Shown here one piece after another: positions 18,238 through 27,541 of a stretch of 64,000 nt of DNA (positions are counted from its first letter, which is position 1; every line of letters begins with the position of its first letter). The position numbers and the translations under genes are program-made. Location: assembly GCA_014238415.1 (NCBI GenBank), contig JABABA010000001.1:186001-250000 (forward strand), read 5' to 3'. The DNA is from Planctomycetota bacterium. Its GTDB lineage: Bacteria; Planctomycetota; UBA1135; GCA-002686595. The notes under the pieces were generated by a model. That model did no database searches, was not told the DNA's origin, and saw only the letters and a list, made by a program, of their open reading frames with translations.

Positions 18238-20850
18238 CTACCGAGGCCCCACGGAGCAGTGTTGAGCAACCGTGCGCAAGTCGGCGCTGCTATTGCCTAA
18301 CCGAACCGTGTAATCGCCAGGAGCAAAGACCCAGGGCCGAACTGCCCCTGGTCCCACTCGCACGGTGTAGAGCGTTTCGCCGCTGTTCTCGTCGATCACC
18401 TGCAAGACCGGGCGATCACAAGACTGCAGTTCCACCGCATCCAGCAGGGCAAAGGGCTTGGGCCCCTGCTCCAGAGCGTGGAACTCAACAGGCCAGCCGG
18501 GAAGCATGTCGCTCACATCTGCACCCGGCTCAGCCCAACGAGGCCAGCCCTCAAAACGGACAGTCCCCGCAACCGGATCCAAGCGCACCAGGCCCCAACC
18601 CGGCATGCGGTCGTGCAAGCCAGCGGGAACCCGCCCCTGCCGGCGGGGATTCGCCACCGCATGAACGCGCACAAGATTGCCCCAGCCATCCCGGAAAGAA
18701 CCCAGGTAGGGAGGAGCGCCCGGACTGCGGTCACGGCCAGGGACTTCGGGGAACCAACGCCTGGGAAAGGTGTTGGCCACAGCTGGAACGCAAAAGGCGA
18801 AAGCGGCGTCACGATCCTGTTCCACCCCGTACTGGACAACCGAGGAAAGGTGCTGGTCCCCTGCCACATGAAACGCGTAGCCCCTCCGGATCTCCCGCAG
18901 AGCCCGGTCCCGGGGGGTGCGGGGCCAACCGTTGGAATCCCCGTCCGCAGCTCGCAGATCGCCCCTGATGAACTCACCGGGGTCAGCGAAACGCAGTGAT
19001 GAAACCACTCCGTCATGCCTGGCACTGGCGGGCAGGGTTGCCAGGTTGCAGAAAATGGTCTGAGAGAGAACTCCCTTGAGGCCCACCTCACGGGGCCAAC
19101 TAGCGCTCCAGCCTTCCAGAAAATCCAACTGGCGCTGCCCCAAAAGCGTGGCACCCTTTGGATCGCCCATGGTAAGGGGATCAAAGTCCTCCGCCCTGGC
19201 CCAGCCATTGATGATCTCGCCCTCGGGGCAGGCGATTGAAGGACTGGACTTCCATTGACGGTCTGCCAGGATCGCGAAAGACACACCACCATGAATCAAT
19301 GAGGTGGTGTAGACCGAAATACCATTGGGCAGGGGCGTCGCATCAGCAGGATCAGGCAAGTGCGCCACCTGGGTGCGATGCACCGCGTTGACGAAACGCG
19401 GGCCCATTCGGTAGCCACCCCGATCCTGAGCCCGCAACTTGCGTCCATCCGGCGCGGTTTCCACCACGCCGCCGTTGCCCCACACATTGCCGTGATAGAC
19501 ATCATGGTCATCTGGAATCGTGACCGTTGGCAGGCGTCGGGTCAGGCTGGCGAAGGACACGCACCAGCGCAACCACTTGCCCTGATAGTCGAGCAAGGCC
19601 TCCTGCAACGGCCCGGAAATCGCAGAGCTCAGATCCCCTTCGTAGATCTGGTCTCCAGCAAAAAAGAGCAGGTCGGGTTGGGCAGCGCTGACGGCCGCCA
19701 CCAGATCATTGTGAGGAAACCAAAGCCCCGAATCGTTCCAGGCCAGATCACCGGTATAGGATTTTACGCAGGACAGAGCTCCCAGCACCAAGGGTTGCTT
19801 GGGGTCAGGATTGGCAGTTACATACAAGGCATAGGAAGTGGTCACCCCGTCGATGGTCCCCGTAACCGAAAGATGTCGGGGACTCGTGGCATCCCAGTTG
19901 GGTACGCGGAAGTGGACGGTGAAAGAATCCTGGTCCCAGTTCGCGTTGTCCAGGACACGGTAGCGATCAAGGTCTACTAGACTCCAGTTCTGCCTGTCCC
20001 CGGGACCCAGGGGCGGCAACTGAGCAGTTACCTTGAGCAGGTCGCGATCGTAGGTGTACTGCACACAATAGACCGGTCCGAGCGCCCGATCGGGTCGTTC
20101 GACCAGGGCAGACTCAGAAAAAGTCCAAGCACGAAACCCGTGGCCACGGGATGACCCCTTTGGGCCCCCGTGACTCAAGAGTGCCACAGAACCGTCCACC
20201 GCATCCATTGGCAGAGTGCAACTCAGGACGAGCCGCTGCCCCTGATTCCCACGGGCTTCCGCGGTCAGGTTCACTGCGCCGCTGGCGTCCAGTTCGCCTT
20301 TCACTCGCAGCTGGATCTCGCCGGTCAGGCCATGCTCGAATCGATCCGTTGATGAAGCCAGCAATGGCAGGTCCTTGAGCCTGGTGGCGTTGTTCATGAC
20401 CCAACCGCCTCCTCTCCCAGACTGGGGACGACTGAAGTCGCGCAGCACCAATTGTCCGTCACCCTGAACAAGCACCAGGGTGCCCCCATCCGCAGCCGGA
20501 GTCTGGTGCACACTGGCGCTGCGCAGGACATGCACCCCGTTTCCTCCTGCTCCGATCAGGAAACCCGCCGCTTGCTCATCACGGAACGGGCCCTCATCCA
20601 AAGGCCAGAGAGTCACGGACACCCAACCAGGGCCCTGTTCTGGTTCCCAGGCTCGCGTCAAACGATGCAGGCTCCGAAAGGGCCAGCGCGCGCGTCCCTC
20701 CACACACAGCAGGCCCTGTTCCCCTTGTCGCCAATCAGCCAGTCTATTGGCCCAGTGCTGGGCCCCGGTCCAGACCCGAGTCTCCCCAGAGGGATCAGGG
20801 TCGGTGGCGGATAACAAGACACACAGACTCAGACAAAGAGACAATCCCAT
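18238..20850 (-). CDS. PhoD-like phosphatase/phosphodiesterase
   Basis: This is a secreted metallophosphoesterase of the PhoD/DUF7800 type. The signal peptide is MGLSLCLSLCVLLSATD. The N-terminal 360 residues are beta-rich and accessory. The catalytic core includes LSCVKSYTGDLAW, LLFFAGDQIYEGD (about 395), TIPDDHDVYHGNVWG (about 450) and HVAGDQHLSSVVQYG (about 675), the metal-ligand motifs of the PhoD core. A beta-rich C-terminal domain follows (residues 745-870). At 870 aa it is longer than Bacillus PhoD (about 580) and matches long planctomycete versions. It probably releases phosphate from exported organic esters. It ends 1 bp from the cytochrome b562-like gene in convergent orientation and is divergent from the DMT transporter 39 bp away. 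Confidence 0.88.
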   Translation of the reverse strand: MGLSLCLSLCVLLSATDPDPSGETRVWTGAQHWANRLADWRQGEQGLLCVEGRARWPFRSLHRLTRAWEPEQGPGWVSVTLWPLDEGPFRDEQAAGFLIGAGGNGVHVLRSASVHQTPAADGGTLVLVQGDGQLVLRDFSRPQSGRGGGWVMNNATRLKDLPLLASSTDRFEHGLTGEIQLRVKGELDASGAVNLTAEARGNQGQRLVLSCTLPMDAVDGSVALLSHGGPKGSSRGHGFRAWTFSESALVERPDRALGPVYCVQYTYDRDLLKVTAQLPPLGPGDRQNWSLVDLDRYRVLDNANWDQDSFTVHFRVPNWDATSPRHLSVTGTIDGVTTSYALYVTANPDPKQPLVLGALSCVKSYTGDLAWNDSGLWFPHNDLVAAVSAAQPDLLFFAGDQIYEGDLSSAISGPLQEALLDYQGKWLRWCVSFASLTRRLPTVTIPDDHDVYHGNVWGNGGVVETAPDGRKLRAQDRGGYRMGPRFVNAVHRTQVAHLPDPADATPLPNGISVYTTSLIHGGVSFAILADRQWKSSPSIACPEGEIINGWARAEDFDPLTMGDPKGATLLGQRQLDFLEGWSASWPREVGLKGVLSQTIFCNLATLPASARHDGVVSSLRFADPGEFIRGDLRAADGDSNGWPRTPRDRALREIRRGYAFHVAGDQHLSSVVQYGVEQDRDAAFAFCVPAVANTFPRRWFPEVPGRDRSPGAPPYLGSFRDGWGNLVRVHAVANPRRQGRVPAGLHDRMPGWGLVRLDPVAGTVRFEGWPRWAEPGADVSDMLPGWPVEFHALEQGPKPFALLDAVELQSCDRPVLQVIDENSGETLYTVRVGPGAVRPWVFAPGDYTVRLGNSSADLRTVAQHCSVGPR

Positions 20851-20889
20851 GGGCCGAGTCTAGCCCTCGCCTTCCCGTAGGATCACCCC

Positions 20890-21732
20890 ATGCCTCGACT
20901 TTTGATCGCCACCCTGCTCTGGACCCTGCCCTTTGGCTTGATCCCGCGATACCTGCTCCAGGTCGATCCGGATGTACTGGCGATCACGCGGCTGGGCCTC
21001 GGTGCACTGGCCTTGACGGTCCTGATCGGAGGGCGAGCCGCACGGCCCAGGACATCATGGCTGCTGGTGGGCGCCATTCAATTTGGCGTCTGCTATGGAG
21101 CCTATCTGCGCGCATACCAGTACCTTCCAGGACACGCGATTGCCCTTCTGACATCCACCACGCCCCTTTGGATCCTGATTCTGCACAGGCAGGGGCACCT
21201 CTGGCGAGGCAGGTCGCTTCTGGCAGTGGTCCTTGCTGTCAGTGGCGCAATGTTGCTCTCGACCGCCGATCTTGATCCAGACCCCGACTGGTGGATCGGG
21301 GTTGCCTGGACCCAACTGGCCAATGCGGCCTTTGCTTTTGGTCAACTCCGCTGGCGTGCCGCAAAAGAAAACGAGCGTCAGCACCCCATGGCAACCCACG
21401 CCTGGATGCTATTGGCAGGAGCCTTGGTACTTGCACCCTTGGCCTTGATGAACCTTCCGGGAAGCCTGGATCAAATTGACGGCAAAGGCATCGGCGCTCT
21501 GTTGTATCTGGGCATTGGTGCAACCGGCCTGGGCTTCTACCTTTGGAACGAGGGGGCGCGACAGGTTTCCGTGTCCAGGTTGGCTGTCATGAACAACCTC
21601 AAGGCACCCCTGGCGGCACTGGTGGCCGTCTGGATATTTGGAGAAGATGCGGCGCCATTGCCCCTTGCCCTGTCGATGCTCTGCCTGCTGGCCGCCATGC
21701 ACTTCAGCACGACCCACAAGCTTGGCCAATAA
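20890..21732 (+). CDS. EamA/DMT-family transporter
   Basis: The protein of 280 aa shows about ten hydrophobic segments arranged as two EamA repeats: from LLIATLLWTLPFGLIPRYLL through LLVGAIQFGVCYGAYLRAYQYL, HAIALLTSTTPLWILIL and LLAVVLAVSGAMLLST in the first half, and IGVAWTQLANAAFAFGQL, LLAGALVLAPLALM, LYLGIGATGLGFYLW and SRLAVMNNLKAPLAALVAVWIFGE in the second. The conserved TP (here STTPLW) and the NEG-ARQVS-A-M-NNLKAP region fit the drug/metabolite exporter superfamily. The substrate cannot be predicted. It starts at the ATG at 20890, 39 bp from the divergent phosphatase. Confidence 0.9.
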   Translation: MPRLLIATLLWTLPFGLIPRYLLQVDPDVLAITRLGLGALALTVLIGGRAARPRTSWLLVGAIQFGVCYGAYLRAYQYLPGHAIALLTSTTPLWILILHRQGHLWRGRSLLAVVLAVSGAMLLSTADLDPDPDWWIGVAWTQLANAAFAFGQLRWRAAKENERQHPMATHAWMLLAGALVLAPLALMNLPGSLDQIDGKGIGALLYLGIGATGLGFYLWNEGARQVSVSRLAVMNNLKAPLAALVAVWIFGEDAAPLPLALSMLCLLAAMHFSTTHKLGQ

Positions 21733-21773
21733 TTCAACGGAGGGTGCACACCAGTTGTGTTTTCCTTCCACAC

Positions 21774-23114
21774 TCACTCAATGCGCTTCAACAATGTGAA
21801 ACCTCGCGGCGCGAGGGCCGGGTGGTACTCCACCAGTCCAAAGGCCCCCACCTCCAGACCGAAGGCCACATCCAGAAACCCCTGGGGAAACTCATGGGCG
21901 GGACGCCAGCGCACCGTGGTCAGGTACTCACCAAGTTCGGAATTCAAGCCCTTGGAGATCTCCACGTACTCTTCCCGGCTGAGCTCCTTGGCAGCGAGCT
22001 GCTGACCCGCCTGGCGCAGACGCTCCTCCAGGGCTTGTTGCAACTCGCGCATGGCCACGTCCCCCTCTCGATCGCGCACACCCGGGGCCAGAATTCGGTG
22101 CACCGCCCGACGGACATCATCTCGCACCCCGCCGGCATCGGAATGCAAAGCAGCGAGGTCCAACAGGTCCGCACCCCCCTTGATCTGTTCTTGATAGGCG
22201 CTCATCAAGGCCTGCGCCTCGGCGGCACTGCGGGGCTGGCCGGAAGCGCTGCACTGCACCACCAGGGCCTGCACGATTACACGGGAAGCCACATACCCAG
22301 ATGCTTCGTCCCTGCCCGGCCGCACCAGGGGCATCTCTCCCACGGGTGGCGGTCCCCGCACCACCTTGGCAAACCGGATCACCACGGGCACCCTGGGCTT
22401 GGACGTCTCGCGGCCATCCGAACTCACCCCGACCGAGGCCATCGCTTCAAGAGTGGGCACCCCATTGACCACCCGACCAAAGCTGGAATACTTGCCGTCA
22501 AGATTCCAGTGGGCTGGCCCGTCATCACAGCAGATAAAGAACTGGCAAGATGCAGAATTGATGTCCGATCCCCCGCGCGCCATGGAAAGTACCCCGTAAC
22601 GGTGATCCCTCCCTGGCTTGTCCGAAAATTCGGGCTGCAGGTTTCCGTAGGGAGAGCTACCTGTACCGTTTGCCAGTGGACAGCCACCCTGCACCATGAA
22701 GTCGCGCATGATACGGTGAAAGGTCAGTCCATCGTAGAAGCCCTCATCTGCCAGACGCAAGAAATTACGGGTGGTGAGCGGTGCTTCCTGATGCCAGAGC
22801 TCAATCACCAACTCTCCCACGTCCGTATTATTGATGTCAACACCAAGCACAACGTGATAGTCCTTGAGCGCCTCATCTCCCACGGCTCCGCCAGGTTCAA
22901 ATCCCAAGGTCTTGCGGGGAGCAACCACTTGAGGCGGCAATGAATCCTCGACTGGTTCTCCGGGCTCTGCACTCACTGGATCAGGAGGGGTGTTCTGAGG
23001 CTCCAGCCCAGCTGGGTTTTGATCTGAACCACCACAGGCGCTGAGGGCCAGGCAGGCCATGGCTGGGATCCAAAAGAGCAATTGAGAGGTGCAACGAGTG
23101 TCCATGGGAGACAT
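21774..23114 (-). CDS. Cyclophilin-type PPIase lipoprotein with C-terminal parvulin-like domain
   Basis: This is a predicted envelope prolyl isomerase. The N-terminus has a lipoprotein signal (MACLALSACGGS) and a Pro/Glu linker. The cyclophilin domain spans about 85-260: IELWHQEAPLTTRNFLRLADEGFYDGLTFHRIM, VQGGCP, FEP-type residues, MARGG.D-NSASCQFFICCDD, LDGKYSSFGRV. The second half resembles a parvulin domain split by an insert: VIVQALVVQCSASG, then EAQALMSAYQEQIKGGADLLDLAALHSDAGG, and finally FPQGFLDVAFGLEVGAFGLVE plus RGFTLLKRIE, matching the parvulin ending (AF-L--GE----V-----GYHI-K). If both halves fold, this is a dual PPIase. Start M1 or M4 (23105) are equally plausible. It is divergent from the sulfatase 30 bp away. 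Confidence 0.82.
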   Translation of the reverse strand: MSPMDTRCTSQLLFWIPAMACLALSACGGSDQNPAGLEPQNTPPDPVSAEPGEPVEDSLPPQVVAPRKTLGFEPGGAVGDEALKDYHVVLGVDINNTDVGELVIELWHQEAPLTTRNFLRLADEGFYDGLTFHRIMRDFMVQGGCPLANGTGSSPYGNLQPEFSDKPGRDHRYGVLSMARGGSDINSASCQFFICCDDGPAHWNLDGKYSSFGRVVNGVPTLEAMASVGVSSDGRETSKPRVPVVIRFAKVVRGPPPVGEMPLVRPGRDEASGYVASRVIVQALVVQCSASGQPRSAAEAQALMSAYQEQIKGGADLLDLAALHSDAGGVRDDVRRAVHRILAPGVRDREGDVAMRELQQALEERLRQAGQQLAAKELSREEYVEISKGLNSELGEYLTTVRWRPAHEFPQGFLDVAFGLEVGAFGLVEYHPALAPRGFTLLKRIE

Positions 23115-23143
23115 GATGGCGCGGTCGACCCCGAATTGCGACC

Positions 23144-24712
23144 ATGCAGGTTCTCGATCCCTGCCACCAACCAGGCCGCCTGACTCCCGTAGAGAACCCA
23201 GTGAGACCGAAGCCCCATCGACGCGACATCCTCAGAGGAGCCAGCGCTCTCTCCCTGGCCGCCACCGTTGGCAGCGCGCAGGGTCGCCCCAACATACTGC
23301 TGATCATGGTGGACCAGCACCGTCACGACCTTGCGGGCTATTCTGGTGCCGGATCCAGCTACGCGACCACACCCCACCTGGATGCCCTGGCTGCGGAGAG
23401 CGTCCAGGTCGAGTCCTGCTATGCAAGCGTCCCCCTCTGCGCTCCGGCCCGGCAGTCGTTTGTCACAGGCCAGTACGCATCAACCCATGGAACCTTCCGC
23501 AACCGACATGCCCTCCTGGCGGGAGAGCGCACGGTCTTCCATGAAATCACTGCGGGTGGGTACCACACAGGCTGGTTTGGCAAGACCCATTGCAATGTCT
23601 CCGGCTTTGACCAGGTGGCATCCCAGGACGATCTCTTCAAGGCTTTCCAGGCGGAACATCCTGAGGCAAAACTCGCAGGAGCCGAACGCATCATCACCGA
23701 CCGGCCCACTCCAGTGCCGTTCATGGAGCCCTACAACACGCGCTACGAGGACGCCGGCTCCGGCAAGGTCTTCCACATGGAAGAACATGTCACTCGAACC
23801 TCTCTCAAAGCCCTGGCCCAACGCCCAAAGGACAAGCCCTTTCTGATGGTAGCCAGCTACTTATCTCCCCACCCGCCCCTGTTTCCGCCAAGTGACTTCT
23901 TGGAACTCTACAGGGACGCGAAGCTACCCTTGCCCAAGGATCGTCTGTTACGCGAACTTGGCCTGCCAAAAGACCTTGGACGGCGGCGAAGAACCACGCG
24001 CATGTTGCGCGTCAACGACAAGATGGCACTGAACGCCACCCGGGCCTACTACTCGAGCCTCGCCTGGACCGATCACTGCGTCGGCGAATTACTACGGGGA
24101 CTCGCGGACCAGAAAATGAGTGACTCCACCATAGTGATCTACACCAGCGATCACGGGGAGACCCTGGGTGAACACGGATTGTTCGGCAAGCGCTCATTTT
24201 TCGACAGCGCGAGCCGCGTGCACCTGCTTGTTCGACAGCCTGGAGTATTACCCCAAGGGGTACTGCGACCCAGGGTCACCAGCCACCTGGACCTGACCGC
24301 CAGTCTGATGGATTGGACCGGCACGAAGAGCAAACAGTCTCTGCCTGGAAGACCCCTGCAGGCCCTGCTGGCCGGAGATCCTGATCTGGATTGGCAGGAC
24401 GAAGCTCGCATGGAACTGACCCGGTCCGTAGGCCTTCCCGAAGACAGTGAACTGAAACTGCAGCCCGGAGATTCACCCCCTGTGGCGGGCTACTGGTGTA
24501 TGCGTCGAGGAAATTGGAAGTACAGCGACTTTGGCGAGGGCCAACGCTTCTTGTTTGACCTAAAGACAGACCCCGGGGAACGCATCAACCGCATTCAAGA
24601 CAGCAGCAGCGGCGACGTGGCCGATGAGATGGCGGCGGCCCTGCACCAGGCCAGTCCCGAGAGCTGGGCCCTTCATCGCACCGATTCCGGTCAAAAGGGT
24701 GCGCCCAAATAG
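23144..24712 (+). CDS. Sulfatase (S1 family, Cys-type, DQ variant), Tat-type signal
   Basis: This is a predicted exported sulfatase. PHRRDILRGASALSLAATVGSA near the N-terminus is a twin-arginine signal. The metal/substrate site begins NILLIMVDQHRHD (DQ rather than DD, as in choline-sulfatase-like enzymes), and the formylglycine signature is CAPARQSFVTGQY (Cys about 99). GYHTGWFGKTH and TSDHGETLGEHGLFGKRSFFD follow, with the phrase GNWKYSDFGEGQ near the end. Length is 522 aa. The track start is ATG 23144. A GTG at 23201 (VRPKPHRRD) would give a more typical short Tat n-region; I leave the ATG but regard both as possible. The Cys needs FGE/anSME-type activation, not encoded here. Confidence 0.9.
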   Translation: MQVLDPCHQPGRLTPVENPVRPKPHRRDILRGASALSLAATVGSAQGRPNILLIMVDQHRHDLAGYSGAGSSYATTPHLDALAAESVQVESCYASVPLCAPARQSFVTGQYASTHGTFRNRHALLAGERTVFHEITAGGYHTGWFGKTHCNVSGFDQVASQDDLFKAFQAEHPEAKLAGAERIITDRPTPVPFMEPYNTRYEDAGSGKVFHMEEHVTRTSLKALAQRPKDKPFLMVASYLSPHPPLFPPSDFLELYRDAKLPLPKDRLLRELGLPKDLGRRRRTTRMLRVNDKMALNATRAYYSSLAWTDHCVGELLRGLADQKMSDSTIVIYTSDHGETLGEHGLFGKRSFFDSASRVHLLVRQPGVLPQGVLRPRVTSHLDLTASLMDWTGTKSKQSLPGRPLQALLAGDPDLDWQDEARMELTRSVGLPEDSELKLQPGDSPPVAGYWCMRRGNWKYSDFGEGQRFLFDLKTDPGERINRIQDSSSGDVADEMAAALHQASPESWALHRTDSGQKGAPK

Positions 24713-24737
24713 TCCAGCCCCGGCGTTCCTCCAGGTC

Positions 24738-24971
24738 CTAGTGGTGAGGCGGCGGGGCCTCGTCCAATACTGCGGGCAACTCCCCTTCCCTGCCCTGACG
24801 AAGACTGGAGACCAGAGCCTCCATGCGCGCCAGCAATTGGGCAAGTTGCTCCCCCTGGGCAGCGGTTTCGCGCGAGACCAGGTCCAGATTTTCCTCTAGA
24901 AAAGTCAAGCGACACTCAAGCTCCACAATTCGCGCGTCGGGAGTATCTGCTTGCCCAGTTGGACTGCTCAT
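24738..24971 (-). CDS. slyX: SlyX family protein
   Basis: A small 77-aa protein with the SlyX pattern: ARIVELECRLTFLEENLDLVSRETAAQGEQLAQLLARMEALVSSL, a coiled coil, then an acidic hinge and the family-typical C-terminal PPPHH. SlyX function is unresolved. The gene is convergent with the sulfatase (25 bp) and 62 bp downstream of the membrane-anchored HTH gene in the same orientation. Confidence 0.85.
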   Translation of the reverse strand: MSSPTGQADTPDARIVELECRLTFLEENLDLVSRETAAQGEQLAQLLARMEALVSSLRQGREGELPAVLDEAPPPHH

Positions 24972-25033
24972 CAGTAAGAAGGAAGGTTTGGGTTTCGTGT
25001 CTACTGCACAGGGATAATGTCCCTCAGGTCAAG

Positions 25034-26683
25034 TCAACGCCCGTTTGCGTCTACCCCTGCGGTCCATTCGAAGCCGACCAGCCAATCAAAGTGGGGTCCA
25101 TCCGCCAGCACGAGCTCCAAGCTGAAACGGCGCAAGCGAACCTGACTGCCCTGCTCCAGCAAACGCACCCACGAATCAACACGCCAGCCCCCCTGGTCCA
25201 ATTGAGCCAGACTGTGGTTGCCGCCCGCCTCGAATCCCGAGTCCACCCAAGCACCTACCCGTTGACGCAGCATGCGGCGCGCTGCGCCTTCAACCCGTTG
25301 GGTCATCAGAGGCGCCGGCAATCCCTCTCGCTTTGCTGCCGCTGCGGCCGATTTTTCCCGGGCCAGGTCGCCACCACGATCCCTCAGAAACGCCAGGTGA
25401 TGAGTGCAGGTTTGCGACCCGCGATGACGGTGCAGACCAACAACGGCCAGCCGCTCCTCGTCCCATGGGCCCTGGCAGGGGCCAAGCAGCTCCCGCAGCG
25501 CACCCTCTGGTTGTGTCACATCCCACCAGGCACAAGCTGGCCCGCTTTCTCGGAGCGCCTGGGGAGGTTCAGGGTCGATGACAAAATCAGGTCGCCGGAC
25601 AACTGGGGCCCCGACCGAATGACTCACCCCAGAATCCGGAGAGGACGATAGGCCGGGAGCACCTTGGTCTCCTCGCTTTGATGTCAACCCGCCCGTGTCT
25701 TCGGATGGATCCTGCTCCAGGCCTCCTGACGCCAGGGGCGCCTCTCCTTGTGAACCAATTGGAGCCGCCAACACTTCGTCAGAGGACTGGGTGCGCAACC
25801 ACATCCAGGTGCTCACCATCACCCCGGTTCCCAGCACCAACAAAACCTGACCAGTGAAGTGTCTCCGAGCTTTACGGGCTTCGAAACGGCGCACATCCAG
25901 CTCGAGCTGGACCGCTTGAGCTTGAACGCCTGCAGTTTGCCCGAGCAGGGGCTCACCTGAATAGGAGCCATCAACCAGACCCTCATCTGCAGAGGAATCC
26001 GGGTCCGCTGGCTGCGATCCTTGAACCTCGTTCCCGGAGGCAGGTGCCGACCCGTCGCCAAAGAGATCCGCCAGACGGTCCGAAGTCCAGTCTGGTGACG
26101 GAGCATGACGGCCCATGGGATCTACCGTCGGGAGCGCCTGCCCGCTGGATTGCGGCTCAGGGTCAGGGCCCTGATCCAAAGGCGTGGCAGTCTCCTTTGA
26201 AACGGGAGCGGGATCCACGTCGAAATCCTCCCGGCCCGGGGTGATTTCCAGCGCAGGCTCCTGCTCGATCCGCTCCGGAACAGGTACCCTGGATTCCCCT
26301 TCCAGATCCTTCGAGTCCTCTGGAACAACCTCGTTCAGTTCCGGCTTGGATTCGAGGACCGACTCAACGGGAAGAGATCCAGGGGGCTGATCCTCTTCGT
26401 TGACGCCAATCCAATCAATGCCTCGCTGAGCGGGATCCAATGGAGGTCCAGCTTGCAGAGTCGCCTGGGGAAAGGCTTCCCGCAAAGCGGTTGGTTCCAC
26501 CAGGCGAATCGGCTGGCCCAGGTGCAGCGCGGGCAGAGTGCGCAAGCGACCAGCTTGAATGGCCTCACGTACCTTCAAGAGAGGAGTGCGGGTACGACGA
26601 GCCGCATCACCCAGCGAAAGCAAACGACCAGGATCGGGGTGGGAAGTGCGACAGGTGACCCCCTTTGGGTTATCAGAGTTCAC
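25034..26683 (-). CDS. Membrane-anchored protein with N-terminal MerR/excisionase-like HTH, function unknown
   Basis: I do not recognise the family. From the GTG at 26683 the protein (549 aa) starts near a helix-turn-helix-like segment (RLLSLGDAARRTRTPLLKVREAIQAGRLRTL, about 20-50), of the type found in MerR/excisionase domains. A long acidic Pro/Glu/Ser-rich stretch follows, then one transmembrane helix (GQVLLVLGTGVMVSTWMWLR, about 280-300), a second disordered linker, and a conserved-looking C-terminal domain of roughly 170 residues (TCTHHLAFLRDRGGDL ... FDWLVGFEWTAG). I prefer the GTG because it overlaps the upstream stop in a GTGA, indicating coupled translation with the barrel lipoprotein gene; the track start at 26716 would overlap it by 37 bp. 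Confidence 0.62.
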   Translation of the reverse strand: MNSDNPKGVTCRTSHPDPGRLLSLGDAARRTRTPLLKVREAIQAGRLRTLPALHLGQPIRLVEPTALREAFPQATLQAGPPLDPAQRGIDWIGVNEEDQPPGSLPVESVLESKPELNEVVPEDSKDLEGESRVPVPERIEQEPALEITPGREDFDVDPAPVSKETATPLDQGPDPEPQSSGQALPTVDPMGRHAPSPDWTSDRLADLFGDGSAPASGNEVQGSQPADPDSSADEGLVDGSYSGEPLLGQTAGVQAQAVQLELDVRRFEARKARRHFTGQVLLVLGTGVMVSTWMWLRTQSSDEVLAAPIGSQGEAPLASGGLEQDPSEDTGGLTSKRGDQGAPGLSSSPDSGVSHSVGAPVVRRPDFVIDPEPPQALRESGPACAWWDVTQPEGALRELLGPCQGPWDEERLAVVGLHRHRGSQTCTHHLAFLRDRGGDLAREKSAAAAAKREGLPAPLMTQRVEGAARRMLRQRVGAWVDSGFEAGGNHSLAQLDQGGWRVDSWVRLLEQGSQVRLRRFSLELVLADGPHFDWLVGFEWTAGVDANGR

Positions 26684-27393
26684 AGGGTCCAAGTGAAACC
26701 TCCTGCAAAAATCCATCCCCGCGGACTGAACTCCGTGTAGGTCGGGACCTGAAATACGTCGCTGACCACAAGAAAAGAGTTCGCCTCAGCGGGCTCGATG
26801 GCCTCCTCGTAGATCGCCCCCAACTCAAAACGAAGGCCAGAATTGATTGCTCGCGAAACTCCGAAACCCAGGCCCCACTTCCAATAGGACGAGGCATCAA
26901 CATGGAGGGGGATGTCAGCAGTTCCAGGGCCGAAGGTGGTTGGGATTCGCGTGCGAGGCACCAGCCCAAGACGCATTTCCAAGAAGGGCACCCAGCCAGC
27001 CAATGAGGCCTGCTCGCCAAGGGGCTCCCAAAGCACAGCACCCATGGCCTCTACTTGGGTCATGGATTGAAAAGCCAGGCCCTCGATATCCAACGCACGC
27101 AAGCGCCGAACGATCCAACCCACGCGTGCATCCACGTTCTGACCCAGATCGAACTCAACCCCGGCCCCCATTCCCCAGCGACCGTCGATGGTGGATTCAA
27201 AATCAAAGGACCCGTCGGGTCCGAGATCTGCAATAGCCAGATGGCTGTCCGCGTGCATGCTCTCGCCCAAATCGAAAAGCATATAGGGGCGCAGGGACGA
27301 ACCAGGCGCACTCGTCACAGAACCGGAGGGGGCAGCGCAGGACGCCAGCAAGGAGACTGCAATTAGAAGATTGAGGAGTGAAGAAGCTCTCAT
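26680..27393 (-). CDS. Outer-membrane beta-barrel-like lipoprotein
   Basis: A 237-aa exported protein. The start at 27393 (MRASSLLNLLIAVSLLASCAAP) gives a clear lipobox, whereas the track start at 27522 adds 43 residues with no signal. The mature part alternates polar and hydrophobic residues in strand-like runs (GRWGMGAGVEFDLGQNVDARVGWIVRRL, SYWKWGLGFGVSRAINSGLRFELGAIYEE), ending in WIFAGGFTWTL, as in small 8-strand outer-membrane barrels (final residue Leu rather than Phe). No specific family is recognised. It is the first gene of a pair whose second gene starts at the GTGA overlap. It is divergent from the CTD-bearing gene, with 148 bp between starts. Confidence 0.65.
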   Translation of the reverse strand: MRASSLLNLLIAVSLLASCAAPSGSVTSAPGSSLRPYMLFDLGESMHADSHLAIADLGPDGSFDFESTIDGRWGMGAGVEFDLGQNVDARVGWIVRRLRALDIEGLAFQSMTQVEAMGAVLWEPLGEQASLAGWVPFLEMRLGLVPRTRIPTTFGPGTADIPLHVDASSYWKWGLGFGVSRAINSGLRFELGAIYEEAIEPAEANSFLVVSDVFQVPTYTEFSPRGWIFAGGFTWTL

Positions 27394-27541
27394 TGGGAGA
27401 TCGCGGGGCCTCTCTTGTACCCCAGAAGGCCCTTTCATGCGAGTGTTTGCTCGCCGCCCTACCCAGAACATGCCCTGAGGCGTAGGATTTGAGGTGTCTC
27501 CAACAGACCCCCACCCTCCCAATTCTCAAAAAGATTCCAGC

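Noticed and set aside
21543-22943. 466-aa plus ORF opposite the PPIase
   Set aside because: The minus strand carries a lipoprotein signal and cyclophilin motifs; the plus ORF has neither.
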